From Propionibacteriaceae bacterium (GTDB taxonomy: Bacteria; Actinomycetota; Actinomycetes; Propionibacteriales; Propionibacteriaceae): 11,719 nucleotides of DNA. The translations under genes were made by a program, and so were the position numbers. The notes beneath the pieces were generated by a model, which was not told where the DNA came from, made no database searches, and saw only the letters and a program-made list of their open reading frames with translations. The stretch spans positions 1-11,719 of the forward strand of contig JAIRKB010000259.1 of assembly GCA_031260385.1 (NCBI GenBank). The letters are read 5' to 3'. The first letter of the stretch is position 1; each line of letters starts with the position of its first letter. Below are positions 1-7,223 of the stretch, piece after piece.

Positions 1-7
1 GGGTCTT

Positions 8-42
8 GGGGGGGGCGGGGGGTGGGGGGGGGTAATGGGGGG
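8..42 (+). repeat. Four-tract G-quadruplex-type motif
   Basis: Four uninterrupted G runs of at least six (8-15, 17-22, 24-32, 37-42) with loops C, T and TAAT. The pattern is seen directly; folding is inferred. It lies about 110 nt past the end of the leftward hydrogenase gene. Confidence 0.6.
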
Positions 43-80
43 TGGTGCGTGTGCCCCAGTTGTGGAACCCCGGATCCGAC

Positions 81-102
81 CCCATGTCCCACCCATGTCC
101 CA
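81..102. repeat. 11-nt tandem repeat, two copies
   Basis: CCCATGTCCCA occurs at 81-91 and again at 92-102, followed by CCC, the start of a third copy. It is a short direct repeat in the non-coding stretch past the hydrogenase gene, with no recognised function. Confidence 0.7.
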
Positions 103-128
103 CCCGTTAGGTCAACCGACCAAGGGGT

Positions 129-156
129 CACCAAGGTGTCGCTCACCAAGGTGTCA
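129..156. repeat. 15-nt period tandem repeat reaching the hydrogenase stop codon
   Basis: CACCAAGGTGTC at 129-140 recurs at 144-155 after the triplet GCT. The second copy overlaps the stop codon (TGA on the minus strand, 154-156). A 15-nt period keeps frame, so the unit may once have been coding, or it may be replication slippage. Confidence 0.6.
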
Positions 157-3100
157 GACGCTTTGGCTCCGGTCGAAGGGGTGGTACGAGGTGTGGAGGA
201 GTTGGTGGGCGAGGGGGGAGTTGGGCTCGCCGTAGAACCCCTCGTACAGGCGCAAAATGTCGGGGTTGTCTTGGGACTTACGGTAGGTGGAGGTCTCGTC
301 GATGCTGATGAGGACCTCTTGGCGCTGACTGAGTTCGTCGGCCAACTGGGGGATAGGGTTCCCGGCGCCGGCGATGCAGCCGCCGGGGCAGGCCATGACC
401 TCGATCAGATCGTAGCCGACATCCTCGCCGGCGACGATGCGCTGAGCGAGGGGTTCGGCATTGCCGAGACCGGAGATGGCGGCAACCCTGATTGTCCGCT
501 CGCCAACCGTGAGAGAGGTCTCCTTAATCCCGGTCTGCCCAGGGACATCCCGGTAGACCAGTTGGTCAGTGAAGGCTTCGCCGGTCAGTTGCTCGGCCGC
601 CATCCGCATGGCCGCTTCCGCCACCCCACCGGCGGCCCCGAAAAGGATCCCGGCACCGGTAACCCGGCGGTAGGGGTCGTCGAAGGTGGACGGTTGGACT
701 TGGGTGGGGTCAATCCGCAAGCGCCGAATCATCTCAAAGAACTCGCTCGTGGTGATCACCGCATCGACATCGCGGATCCCACCGGGAGCAAACTCCGGCC
801 GGGCCGCCTCGTATTTCTTGGCGAGACAAGGCACGATAGAGACGACGTAAAGCTCGTTCAAGTCAACGTTGTAGACCTTCGCGAAGTGATTCTTGACCGT
901 CGCGCCCATCATCTGTTGGGGCGACTTGCAGGTCGACAGGTGGGGGATCAGCGCTGGGAAACGCTTCTCGACCATGTTGACCCAGCCGGGGCAACAAGAG
1001 GTGAACTGGGGCATCACCCCACCGCTCGATAGCCGATTCAGGAACTCCGTCGTCTCCTCAACGATCGTCAGATCAGCGGCGAAGGTGAAGTCAAACACCT
1101 TGTCAAACCCAAGTTCCCGCATGAGTCCAGAGGTGAACCCGCCCGCTTCGGAATAAGGGATATTGTAGGCCGAGCAGATGACCGAACGCGGAGCGGGAGC
1201 GAGGAAGCCAACGACGAGTTTCTTCGGATCGTTGAGGGCTTTGAAAACCGCCGGTCGCTCGCGGCGGTAGTCCAGGGCACCGCAAGGGCAGGAGGCGACG
1301 CATTGCCCACAGGAAACGCAGTCGGTTTCGATCAGCGGGCGGCCATCACTAGTCCCGACCTTGAGCTGACCATTGTGGAACTGGTAAGCCAGGACCCCCG
1401 GCCCCTCGATCTCGGCGCAAGCGGCGACGCAGCGACCGCAAGAAATACACTTGTTATGGTCGCGAATGATAAACGGGTGGTCGCGTTGGATCGGCTGGTA
1501 GGGGCGCTTGTGCAGGGGTGGGCGGTAGGAGACCCGCTCATGGGTCGCCTCGTTGCGCAAGTCGCAGTGGAAGCGGGCTAGGCAACCACACTTCAGGCAG
1601 CGACTGGCCTCCGCCCGCGCCGAAGCGGGATCAAAGACCTGGGTGACCTCGGCCGTTCCATCGAGCAGCCGCTGGTCGACCGCAAGGGTGGTCGGCTGGA
1701 GGCGTGGCTTGGTCGGGATCCCCGCATAGCCGCCGTTGACCAGGTCCTTATTTTCGCCCCGCGAACAGTCGTAGATCTCGGGCTCCGAACGGACGTAACC
1801 CTTCGAAACGTACTGGTGGATCGAACCAGCCGCCCGCCGACCGGCGGCAATCGCTGCGATCACGGTCGCCGGCCCGGTGACACAGTCGCCACCCGCGAAA
1901 ATCCCCTCTTCGCTAGTCTCCGCTGTGGTGGCATCCGCCTCAATATCCCCCCACTGGCTGCGCCGCAGCGGCAGGTCATTGTAGAGGAACTGGGTGTCGG
2001 TTGATTGCCCGATCGCGCCGATGATTAGGCTCGCTGACAAGGCAAAATCTGACCCCTCGATCGCGATTGGACGGCGCCGACCGGAGCGGTCCGGCTCGCC
2101 GAGTTCCATGCGTAAACAGTTCATCGTCAGCCGGTTGTTGTCCCGGGTGATCCGGGTCGGGGAGGCCAGGAAGGTCATCTTGACCCCCTCGGCGATCGCG
2201 TCCTCGACCTCGTGGGCTTCGGCGGGCATTTCGGTCCGCGTACGGCGGTAGACCAGCTCGACCTGGGCGCCGAGGCGCCGGGCTGTACGAGCGGCGTCAA
2301 TCGCCGTATTACCACCGCCGACGACCAGAACCGTGTCACCGACCTCAGGCACGGTCCCCTTGGTGACCTGCTCCAGGAAGTTGATCCCGCGCCAGACCCC
2401 GGAGCAGGCCTCGCCATCAACGTGCATCCGGGTAGCCATCCAGGAGCCGATCGCCAGGTAGACGGCATCGAAGTCACGCCGCAAATCCTCTAGGGACATG
2501 TGCGTGCCCAAAGCCCGGTTAAGCTGAATCCGTACCCCCAATTTCTGAATGGTCGCAATCTCCGCATCCAGGTCGGCTTTCGGCAGACGATACTCCGGGA
2601 TCCCGTAGCGGAGCATCCCACCGGGCTTGGGCTGGCGGTCAAAAACCGTCACCTGATGGCCCTCCTGAACCAGATAGTAAGCCGCCGACAACCCAGATGG
2701 CCCCGCTCCGACAATCGCAATCGTCTTCCCAGTGGCCTCCTTCACCTTCGGCAACCAGGGCGCGCCCGAGCTCAGATCAGCTTCGGCAGCGAACCGCTTC
2801 ACGGCATTAATGGCGACCGCCTCATCAACCAAATTACGCCGACAAGCCATTTCACAAGGATGGGGACAGACCCGACCGCAGACCGAAGGGAAGGGATTAT
2901 GATCCTTGATCACCCTAATCGCCGCCGTAATATTGCCATCGGCCACATTGGCGAGGTAACGCTGAACATCAATCCCCGCCGGGCAAGTCTTCTGACAAGG
3001 TGGCAAACAGTCAGCATTATGATCCGCTAGGAGTTGCTCCATGCGGACCCGGCGAAAGTGACCAATCGCGTCCGAGGTGGTGGTGATGACCATCCCCTCA

Positions 3101-3333
3101 CTAGCTGGCGTGATGCAAGCCTTTATCGGCCGCCGCTCGGTCCCCAGCTCGACCATGCACAACCCACAGTTCCCATTCGAGCGGGCTAGACGCACGTCAT
3201 GACACAGCGCCGGAATCCGAATCCCCAAGGTCGACAGAGCATCAAACACCGTCAGCCCCGCCGGGACCGATCGCTCGTGGCCGTCAACCGTAATCTGAAT
3301 CGTGCCCTTGTCAAACGCCGTGATCTGAGTCAT
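154..3333 (-). CDS. [FeFe]-hydrogenase fused to a GltD-like NAD(P)H oxidoreductase module
   Basis: Predicted cytosolic [FeFe]-hydrogenase coupling H2 and protons to NAD(P)H through a fused flavin module. Domain order: [2Fe-2S] ferredoxin-like, residues 1-80 (C44, C56, C59, C73); GltD/NfnB-type Fe-S region 105-165 (C109, C113, C117, C152, C156, C160, C164); FAD Rossmann motif GAGPSG near 209-214; NAD(P) motif GGGNTA near 339-344 with YRRT downstream; second FAD segment GIFAGGD 477-483; cysteine cluster 579-590; two [4Fe-4S] motifs (C629/632/635/639 and C672/675/678/682); H-cluster domain from about 708. H-cluster ligands are C781 (TSCCPGW), C836 (VPCLAKK), C982 and C986 (MACPGGC). Proton-path residues C780, E760, E763 and S800 are present. 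At 1059 residues it is complete, and the small-subunit-like tail is fused. The start is fixed by AGGAGG 5 nt upstream. It resembles the 'glutamate synthase-linked' [FeFe] group (A2). Physiological direction and NADH/NADPH preference are not determined. Maturases are absent from the window. Confidence 0.92.
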   Translation of the reverse strand: MTQITAFDKGTIQITVDGHERSVPAGLTVFDALSTLGIRIPALCHDVRLARSNGNCGLCMVELGTERRPIKACITPASEGMVITTTSDAIGHFRRVRMEQLLADHNADCLPPCQKTCPAGIDVQRYLANVADGNITAAIRVIKDHNPFPSVCGRVCPHPCEMACRRNLVDEAVAINAVKRFAAEADLSSGAPWLPKVKEATGKTIAIVGAGPSGLSAAYYLVQEGHQVTVFDRQPKPGGMLRYGIPEYRLPKADLDAEIATIQKLGVRIQLNRALGTHMSLEDLRRDFDAVYLAIGSWMATRMHVDGEACSGVWRGINFLEQVTKGTVPEVGDTVLVVGGGNTAIDAARTARRLGAQVELVYRRTRTEMPAEAHEVEDAIAEGVKMTFLASPTRITRDNNRLTMNCLRMELGEPDRSGRRRPIAIEGSDFALSASLIIGAIGQSTDTQFLYNDLPLRRSQWGDIEADATTAETSEEGIFAGGDCVTGPATVIAAIAAGRRAAGSIHQYVSKGYVRSEPEIYDCSRGENKDLVNGGYAGIPTKPRLQPTTLAVDQRLLDGTAEVTQVFDPASARAEASRCLKCGCLARFHCDLRNEATHERVSYRPPLHKRPYQPIQRDHPFIIRDHNKCISCGRCVAACAEIEGPGVLAYQFHNGQLKVGTSDGRPLIETDCVSCGQCVASCPCGALDYRRERPAVFKALNDPKKLVVGFLAPAPRSVICSAYNIPYSEAGGFTSGLMRELGFDKVFDFTFAADLTIVEETTEFLNRLSSGGVMPQFTSCCPGWVNMVEKRFPALIPHLSTCKSPQQMMGATVKNHFAKVYNVDLNELYVVSIVPCLAKKYEAARPEFAPGGIRDVDAVITTSEFFEMIRRLRIDPTQVQPSTFDDPYRRVTGAGILFGAAGGVAEAAMRMAAEQLTGEAFTDQLVYRDVPGQTGIKETSLTVGERTIRVAAISGLGNAEPLAQRIVAGEDVGYDLIEVMACPGGCIAGAGNPIPQLADELSQRQEVLISIDETSTYRKSQDNPDILRLYEGFYGEPNSPLAHQLLHTSYHPFDRSQSV

Positions 3334-3415
3334 CGAGACCTCCTAAATCCAAATACCTATCATGCCATGTTACGATCGGTAAGCAGCTGAACTTAGGCTA
3401 GAAAGTGGGTATCAG
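3334..3415. promoter_or_regulatory. Divergent hydrogenase/ddh promoter region
   Basis: Only 82 nt separate the two divergent starts, so both promoters must lie here or overlap. Near its centre, TTAC-GATCG-GTAA (3370-3382) is a short inverted repeat that could be an operator. I see no convincing -35/-10 pair; TAGGCT (3394-3399) could be a -10 for ddh, which would give a very short leader. The shared region raises the possibility of joint control of hydrogenase and ddh, which is inference only. Confidence 0.4.
3339..3344 (-). promoter_or_regulatory. Shine-Dalgarno site of the hydrogenase gene
   Basis: AGGAGG on the minus strand, 5 nt before the ATG. It is a full-strength site and decides the start. 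Confidence 0.85.
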
Positions 3416-4393
3416 ATGACTGGCACAAGAATTCGCGTGGGGATCTGTGGGTATGGGAACTTGGGGGCGGGGGCGGCTCGGGAGATTGAGAAGTTCCCTG
3501 ATCTGGAGCTGGTGGCGGTCTTTAGTCGGCGTCCAGTCGAGATTGCTCAGGACGTTCCGGTCGTACGTTTGGAGGAGGCGGGGGCTTGGAAGGACCGGAT
3601 TGATGTGATGGTCTTGTGTGGTGGGTCGGCGACTGATCTGCCCGAGCAGGGGCCGCAGTTCGCGCGTGATTTTTGCACGGTAGACAGCTTTGACAACCAC
3701 GCGGAGATCCCGAGCTATCTGGCAGCCGTCGATGAGGCGGCTCGGGCTGGGGGGCGGACGTCGATCATCTCGGCGGGTTGGGATCCCGGTTTGTTTTCGC
3801 TGATGCGGGTGATGATGGGGGCTGTGTTGCCGGAGGGGATGACCCAAACCTTCTGGGGTAAGGGGGTTAGCCAGGGGCACTCATCAGCTATTCGGGCCCT
3901 CGATGGGGTGGTTGATGCCGTGCAATACACGGTTCCTGATCATCGAGTGATGAACCAAGCGCGCAGTGGTGAGCCCCTGGAGTTCACAGCGGGCGAGCGT
4001 CATACACGGCTGTGCTTTGTGGTTGCCGCTGAGGGCGCGGACACTGGTCGCATCGAGCGGGAGATCAAGGAGATGCCGAACTATTTCGCTGGCTACAACA
4101 CCGAAGTTCACTTCATCTCAGCCGAGGATTTGCTGACGAACCACAGTCGCCTCCCCCACGGTGGCTCCGTCATCCACAGTGGTAAGACCGGCGAAGAGAA
4201 TGTCCACCTGATGGAGTTGCTCCTAAAGCTCGATTCCAACCCCGAGTTCACCGCCTCGATTTTGCTGGCTTATGCCCGTGCTGTCTATCGGCTGCATGCC
4301 CAAGGGGAGGTCGGCGCCCGTACCGTCTTCGATATCCCCCCTGTCTTCCTGGCTGCCTCAAGTCGCGATACCCTCATTACCGATCTGCTGTAG
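3416..4393 (+). CDS. ddh: meso-Diaminopimelate D-dehydrogenase
   Basis: Converts L-tetrahydrodipicolinate, ammonia and NADPH to meso-diaminopimelate in one step, bypassing the succinylase or acetylase branches of lysine and peptidoglycan-precursor synthesis; cytosolic. At 325 residues it matches the family length (about 320). Recognisable segments in order: NADPH Rossmann loop GYGNLG (12-17) with FSRRP (36-40) for the phosphate; CGGSATDLPEQ (68-78); CTVDSFDNH (87-95); SAGWDPG (119-125); FWGKGVSQGHS (146-156); QYTVP (170-174); and LPHGG (246-250). These align collinearly with my memory of Corynebacterium glutamicum Ddh. The ribosome site before the ATG is weak (GAAAGTGGG, 6 nt away). dapA, lysC and hom occur further right, supporting a lysine/DAP role. 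Nothing looks broken. Confidence 0.95.
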   Translation: MTGTRIRVGICGYGNLGAGAAREIEKFPDLELVAVFSRRPVEIAQDVPVVRLEEAGAWKDRIDVMVLCGGSATDLPEQGPQFARDFCTVDSFDNHAEIPSYLAAVDEAARAGGRTSIISAGWDPGLFSLMRVMMGAVLPEGMTQTFWGKGVSQGHSSAIRALDGVVDAVQYTVPDHRVMNQARSGEPLEFTAGERHTRLCFVVAAEGADTGRIEREIKEMPNYFAGYNTEVHFISAEDLLTNHSRLPHGGSVIHSGKTGEENVHLMELLLKLDSNPEFTASILLAYARAVYRLHAQGEVGARTVFDIPPVFLAASSRDTLITDLL

Positions 4394-4404
4394 TTTGGAT
4401 CGGT
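4379..4404 (+). terminator. Hairpin spanning the ddh stop codon
   Basis: ACCGATC (4379-4385) pairs perfectly with GATCGGT (4398-4404) around a 12-nt loop that contains the TAG stop. There is no U tract, so factor-independent termination is doubtful; it may instead protect the 3' end or be chance. Confidence 0.3.
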
Positions 4405-4625
4405 GCTCCCTAGGAAGTGGGCGGTGAGGATGGCAGCAACATGGGTATCCGTTGTCTTGGCCGAGGATGGAGAATGGGGTCTGTTCGCTTTGCTTCTCTG
4501 GCCCCCCGGATGAATCGATCATCGGCCTCGCTCGGCGCGGCACCTTAGCGGTATTAGTGGCCGTCGGTAGCGTTAGACACTGAGGATCAGATTCATGTCA
4601 CGCCGCGGGAGCAGGAGACGAACCC
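4405..4625. other. Intergenic region between ddh and rhuM
   Basis: No gene or RNA is recognised. A weak hairpin lies at 4506-4525 (CCG-g-ATGA around ATCGA with TCATCGG, one bulge), bordered by C-rich sequence. The start of rhuM is set by AGGAGA at 4613-4618. No clear promoter hexamers are visible. Confidence 0.5.
4613..4618 (+). promoter_or_regulatory. Ribosome binding site of rhuM
   Basis: AGGAGA, 7 nt before the ATG at 4626, supports that start. Confidence 0.7.
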
Positions 4626-5684
4626 ATGTCAGCTAGCACCAAGGACACGAAGAAACGTGCACGCGCTGACATTGTCCGCTCTTCGGCTGCTGAGTACCTC
4701 ACCTTCGTAGCGGCCACGGGCGATGAACCGGACGCGGTGGAGTTGCGGTATGAGAACGAGAATATTTGGTTGACCCAGAAGATGATGGCGACGCTGTATG
4801 GGGTCTCGGTGTCAGCGATCAACCAACACCTCAAGCGTCTTTATGAGGACGAAGAGCTTGCCGAAGAGGCAGTTATTAAGCAGTACTTAATAACTGCCTC
4901 CGACGGAAAGCACTACCAAGCGAAGCACTACAGCCTGCAGGCGATCATTGCTGTTGGTTTTAAGATCGAGAATGAACGCGCTGTACAGTTCCGCAAGTGG
5001 GCGGGTCAGGTCGTCAAGGACTACGCCATCCAGGGTTGGGTGATGGACGTCGATCGGCTTAAGAAGGGTCACTTGTTCACCGACGATTACTTCGACCGGC
5101 AGCTTGCGTTGATTCGCGAGATCCGTCTCTCAGAGCGTAGGTTCTATCAAAAAGTCACTGATATCTATTCCAGTGCCTTCGATTATGACCCGTCAGCCAA
5201 GACAACACGTGAGTTCTTCGCCTTGGTGCAGAACAAGTTGCACTGGGCCGTACACCGTCATACCGCCGCCGAACTCATCATTGAGCGTGCCAACGCTGAG
5301 CATGAGCATATGGGGCTGTTCTCATGGGAGGCTGCTCCCGACGGTAAGATCGTGAAGTCGGACGTATCAATCGCGAAGAACTACTTGAGCGAGCAGGAGC
5401 TGGACTACCTGGAGCGCATCGTCTCGGTCTACCTCGACTTCGCCGAACTGCAAGCCCAGCGTAAGATGCCTATGTCGATGGCCGATTGGGCAACCCGGCT
5501 CGATGGCTTCCTTGAGTTCAATGGCAACGAGATCCTCACTGGCCCCGGAAAGGTCTCCCAAGAAGAGGCCAAACTTCACGCCGAAACGGAGTTCGGGAAA
5601 TACCGCATCGTCCAAGACCGCCTCTTCATCAGCGACTTCGACCGCTTCCTTGAACTGACTGATAGCCAGGGCGGACATGTCTAA
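4626..5684 (+). CDS. rhuM: RhuM family protein (Virulence_RhuM-like)
   Basis: A member of the RhuM family, first named from a Salmonella pathogenicity island and common on bacterial mobile and accessory DNA. Its molecular function is not established. At 352 residues it looks full length. Family landmarks: IWLTQKMMATLYGVSVSAIN (47-66), a helix-turn-helix-like segment seen at the start of this family; EEAVIKQYLITASDGK (80-95); YSLQAIIAVGFKIENERAVQ (104-123); FRKWAGQVVKDYAIQG (124-139); and the helical stretch LIREIRLSERRFYQKVTDIY. A DNA-associated role is inferred from the N-terminal segment only. There is no partner gene in tight overlap; the next gene starts 215 nt later. Odd feature: codons 81-92 form a perfect 15-bp inverted repeat, listed separately, with the gene's only TTA and ATA codons. 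No signal peptide or membrane segment is seen. Confidence 0.88.
   Translation: MSASTKDTKKRARADIVRSSAAEYLTFVAATGDEPDAVELRYENENIWLTQKMMATLYGVSVSAINQHLKRLYEDEELAEEAVIKQYLITASDGKHYQAKHYSLQAIIAVGFKIENERAVQFRKWAGQVVKDYAIQGWVMDVDRLKKGHLFTDDYFDRQLALIREIRLSERRFYQKVTDIYSSAFDYDPSAKTTREFFALVQNKLHWAVHRHTAAELIIERANAEHEHMGLFSWEAAPDGKIVKSDVSIAKNYLSEQELDYLERIVSVYLDFAELQAQRKMPMSMADWATRLDGFLEFNGNEILTGPGKVSQEEAKLHAETEFGKYRIVQDRLFISDFDRFLELTDSQGGHV
4866..4900 (+). repeat. Perfect 15-bp inverted repeat inside the rhuM coding sequence
   Basis: GAGGCAGTTATTAAG (4866-4880) and its exact reverse complement CTTAATAACTGCCTC (4886-4900) flank the 5-nt loop CAGTA. The palindrome is fully in frame and encodes residues 81-91 and part of 92 (EAVIKQYLITA plus S). 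The right arm contains TTA (codon 88) and ATA (codon 89), each used nowhere else in the gene. As RNA it would form a strong intragenic hairpin; as DNA it is a symmetrical binding-site candidate. Confidence 0.95.
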
Positions 5685-5733
5685 ACCACATCGTCGACCT
5701 CTGAAGAGACTCAATGCAGCCATCTTTCGAGAG

Positions 5734-5772
5734 TACCTCTGTTAGGTAATGGGGTCAGACACGAATACCCCA
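5734..5772 (+). terminator. Two adjacent hairpins after rhuM
   Basis: TACCT-CTGTT-AGGTA (5734-5748) is followed one base later by TGGGGT (5750-5755), an 11-nt loop and ACCCCA (5767-5772), leading into AT-rich sequence. They could end rhuM transcription. The second also has the TGGGGTCAGAC look of interspersed palindromic repeats, so a REP-like element is an alternative. Confidence 0.4.
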
Positions 5773-5899
5773 CTGTTTAAATAGATTGTTATTACTTGTC
5801 GCCAAATACCACCAGAAACGAAATTCCGGAAGTTGGATATCCGGGGTTTGGGAGCTGACTGTACGTAGAATCATCTGTGACGATATCTAAGGAGTCGAT
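5773..5899. promoter_or_regulatory. AT-richer leader region of trpB2 with candidate -10
   Basis: TAGAAT at 5866-5871 is a good -10 hexamer about 28 nt before the start codon. No matching -35 is visible at 16-18 nt. The stretch 5773-5820 is markedly AT-rich compared with the flanks. No T-box, TRAP-type repeat or leader peptide rich in Trp is recognised. Confidence 0.3.
5889..5894 (+). promoter_or_regulatory. Ribosome binding site of trpB2
   Basis: AAGGAG, 5 nt before the ATG at 5900, fixes the start. Confidence 0.8.
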
Positions 5900-7207
5900 A
5901 TGTCTGATCTTTACCGCGTAATCCTGCCTGAGGACCAAATCCCCACCCATTGGTACAACATCACCCCCGATCTGCCGACCCCACCGGCGCCGCCGCTGCA
6001 TCCGGGCACCGGTGAGCCGCTGGTTCCGGAGGATCTGACGGCGCTATTCCCGATGGGGCTGATTGAGCAGGAGGCGTCGCGGGAACGCTGGATCGAGATC
6101 CCCGAGACGGTGCGGGAGATTTATCGGCTGTGGCGGCCGTCGCCGTTGAGCCGGGCTCGCCGGCTAGAGCAGGCCCTCGGCACGAGTGCGCGGATTTATT
6201 ACAAGTACGAGGGGGCTTCGCCGGTTGGGTCGCATAAGGCTAACTCCTCGGTGCCCCAGGCGTATTTCAACAAGATTGCTGGGCGGACCCGGCTGACCAC
6301 CGAGACCGGGGCTGGCCAATGGGGGGCGGCTTTGGCTTTTGCTGCCGAGGTCTTTGGTCTCAGTTGCGATATCTGGCAGGTTCGGTCCTCCTTCGAGTCG
6401 AAGCCCTACCGCTCTGCCCAGATGGCGGTTTTCGGGGGTAAGGCCGTGGCCTCACCGTCCGAGACGACTGCGGTTGGGCGGGCGCTGCGCGAGCAGTTCC
6501 CTGACACTTCGGGCTCGTTGGGGATGGCGATCTCCGAGGCGGTTGAGGCAGCGGCGGGCGATCCGAACGCTTCGTATTCGCTTGGCTCGGTGTTAAACCA
6601 CGTTCTGATCCATCAGTCGATCATTGGCCAGGAAACCCTCAAGCAGTTGGAGCTCTTCGAAGAACCTCAGATTGACTACGTGTTTTGCTGTGCTGGTGGC
6701 GGGTCAAATCTGGCTGGTCTGTCCTTCCCGATCATCAGGGAGAACCTGGAGGGTCGCCAGAAGGCCAAGATCGTCGCTTGCGAACCGAAAGCTGCGCCGT
6801 CGCTGACCGAAGGCGAGTTCCGCTATGACTTTGGTGACACGGCGGGAATGACCCCGAAGTTGAAGATGTACACCCTTGGCTGCGAGTTCGTGCCGGATGC
6901 CGTTCACGCTGGTGGGCTGCGCTATCACGGCATGGCACCGCTGGTCTCCCATTGCTACCACGAGGGCTTGATCTCGGCGATCTCGATCGGTCAGCGCGAA
7001 GCCTTCGAAGCCGGTGTCCTATTCTCCCGCGCCGAAGGTATCATCCCCGCCTCCGAGTCGAATCACGCCATCGCTGGGGCGCTCCGCCAGATCCGCGAAA
7101 TCCCCCCCGGCGAAAGCCCAGTCATCGTCATCGGCATCTCCGGCTCCGGTCAACTAGACCTCCCCGCCTACGTCGAGTACTTGTCAGGCACAATGCCCAA
7201 CACCTAA
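5900..7207 (+). CDS. trpB2: Tryptophan synthase beta chain, TrpB2 type
   Basis: PLP enzyme of the fold-II family that condenses indole with serine to tryptophan; some TrpB2 enzymes act without TrpA or may favour other serine-type substrates. The 435-residue length and the N-terminal WYN and LWRPSPL segments are typical of TrpB2, not TrpB1. Key features: Schiff-base lysine K113 in GSHKAN; ETGAGQWG (135-142) with the indole-site glutamate E135; PLP-phosphate loop CAGGGSN (264-270); YDFGDTAG (309-316); HAGGLRYHGMAP (336-347). The C-terminal motif reads SGSGQLDL (414-421), where I would expect a SGHGHFDL-like sequence, so the pyridine-side loop deviates. No trpA or other trp gene is adjacent, so it is an orphan; it may salvage indole. 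It sits between two accessory genes but its codon usage resembles the core genes. Substrate in vivo is not certain. Confidence 0.92.
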   Translation: MSDLYRVILPEDQIPTHWYNITPDLPTPPAPPLHPGTGEPLVPEDLTALFPMGLIEQEASRERWIEIPETVREIYRLWRPSPLSRARRLEQALGTSARIYYKYEGASPVGSHKANSSVPQAYFNKIAGRTRLTTETGAGQWGAALAFAAEVFGLSCDIWQVRSSFESKPYRSAQMAVFGGKAVASPSETTAVGRALREQFPDTSGSLGMAISEAVEAAAGDPNASYSLGSVLNHVLIHQSIIGQETLKQLELFEEPQIDYVFCCAGGGSNLAGLSFPIIRENLEGRQKAKIVACEPKAAPSLTEGEFRYDFGDTAGMTPKLKMYTLGCEFVPDAVHAGGLRYHGMAPLVSHCYHEGLISAISIGQREAFEAGVLFSRAEGIIPASESNHAIAGALRQIREIPPGESPVIVIGISGSGQLDLPAYVEYLSGTMPNT

Positions 7208-7223
7208 GGGCTAAACAAACCAC

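Larger units (their letters stand above)
1..153. other. Non-coding G-tract and short tandem repeats downstream of the hydrogenase gene
   Basis: No gene is supported here. G runs of 8, 6, 9 and 6 (8-15, 17-22, 24-32, 37-42), separated by loops of 1, 1 and 4 nt, form a textbook four-tract G-quadruplex motif on the + strand. In hydrogenase mRNA, read from the minus strand, the same stretch would be C-rich. It is followed by an 11-nt tandem repeat (CCCATGTCCCA twice, 81-102). A 15-nt tandem repeat (129-156, core CACCAAGGTGTC) then runs into the hydrogenase stop codon at 154-156. I see no hairpin with a U tract that would be a clear terminator. Confidence 0.6.

Noticed and set aside
22..1032. A long rightward open frame of 336 codons at the left edge
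   Set aside because: It lies antisense to the hydrogenase C-terminal coding region, has a composition typical of shadow frames in GC-rich DNA and shows no family motif.
154..3333. Plain glutamate synthase small subunit or a NuoG-like complex I subunit
   Set aside because: The TSCCPGW, PCLAKK and MACPGGC motifs with all four ligand cysteines show a full H-cluster domain.
4866..4900. The rhuM palindrome as a frameshift or a transposon footprint
   Set aside because: The frame runs unbroken through it and the encoded peptide fits the family, so it is part of the gene and not an insertion or a recoding site.
5773..5899. A tryptophan T-box or leader-peptide attenuator before trpB2
   Set aside because: No T-box sequence, no Trp-rich short frame and no antiterminator/terminator pair is visible.
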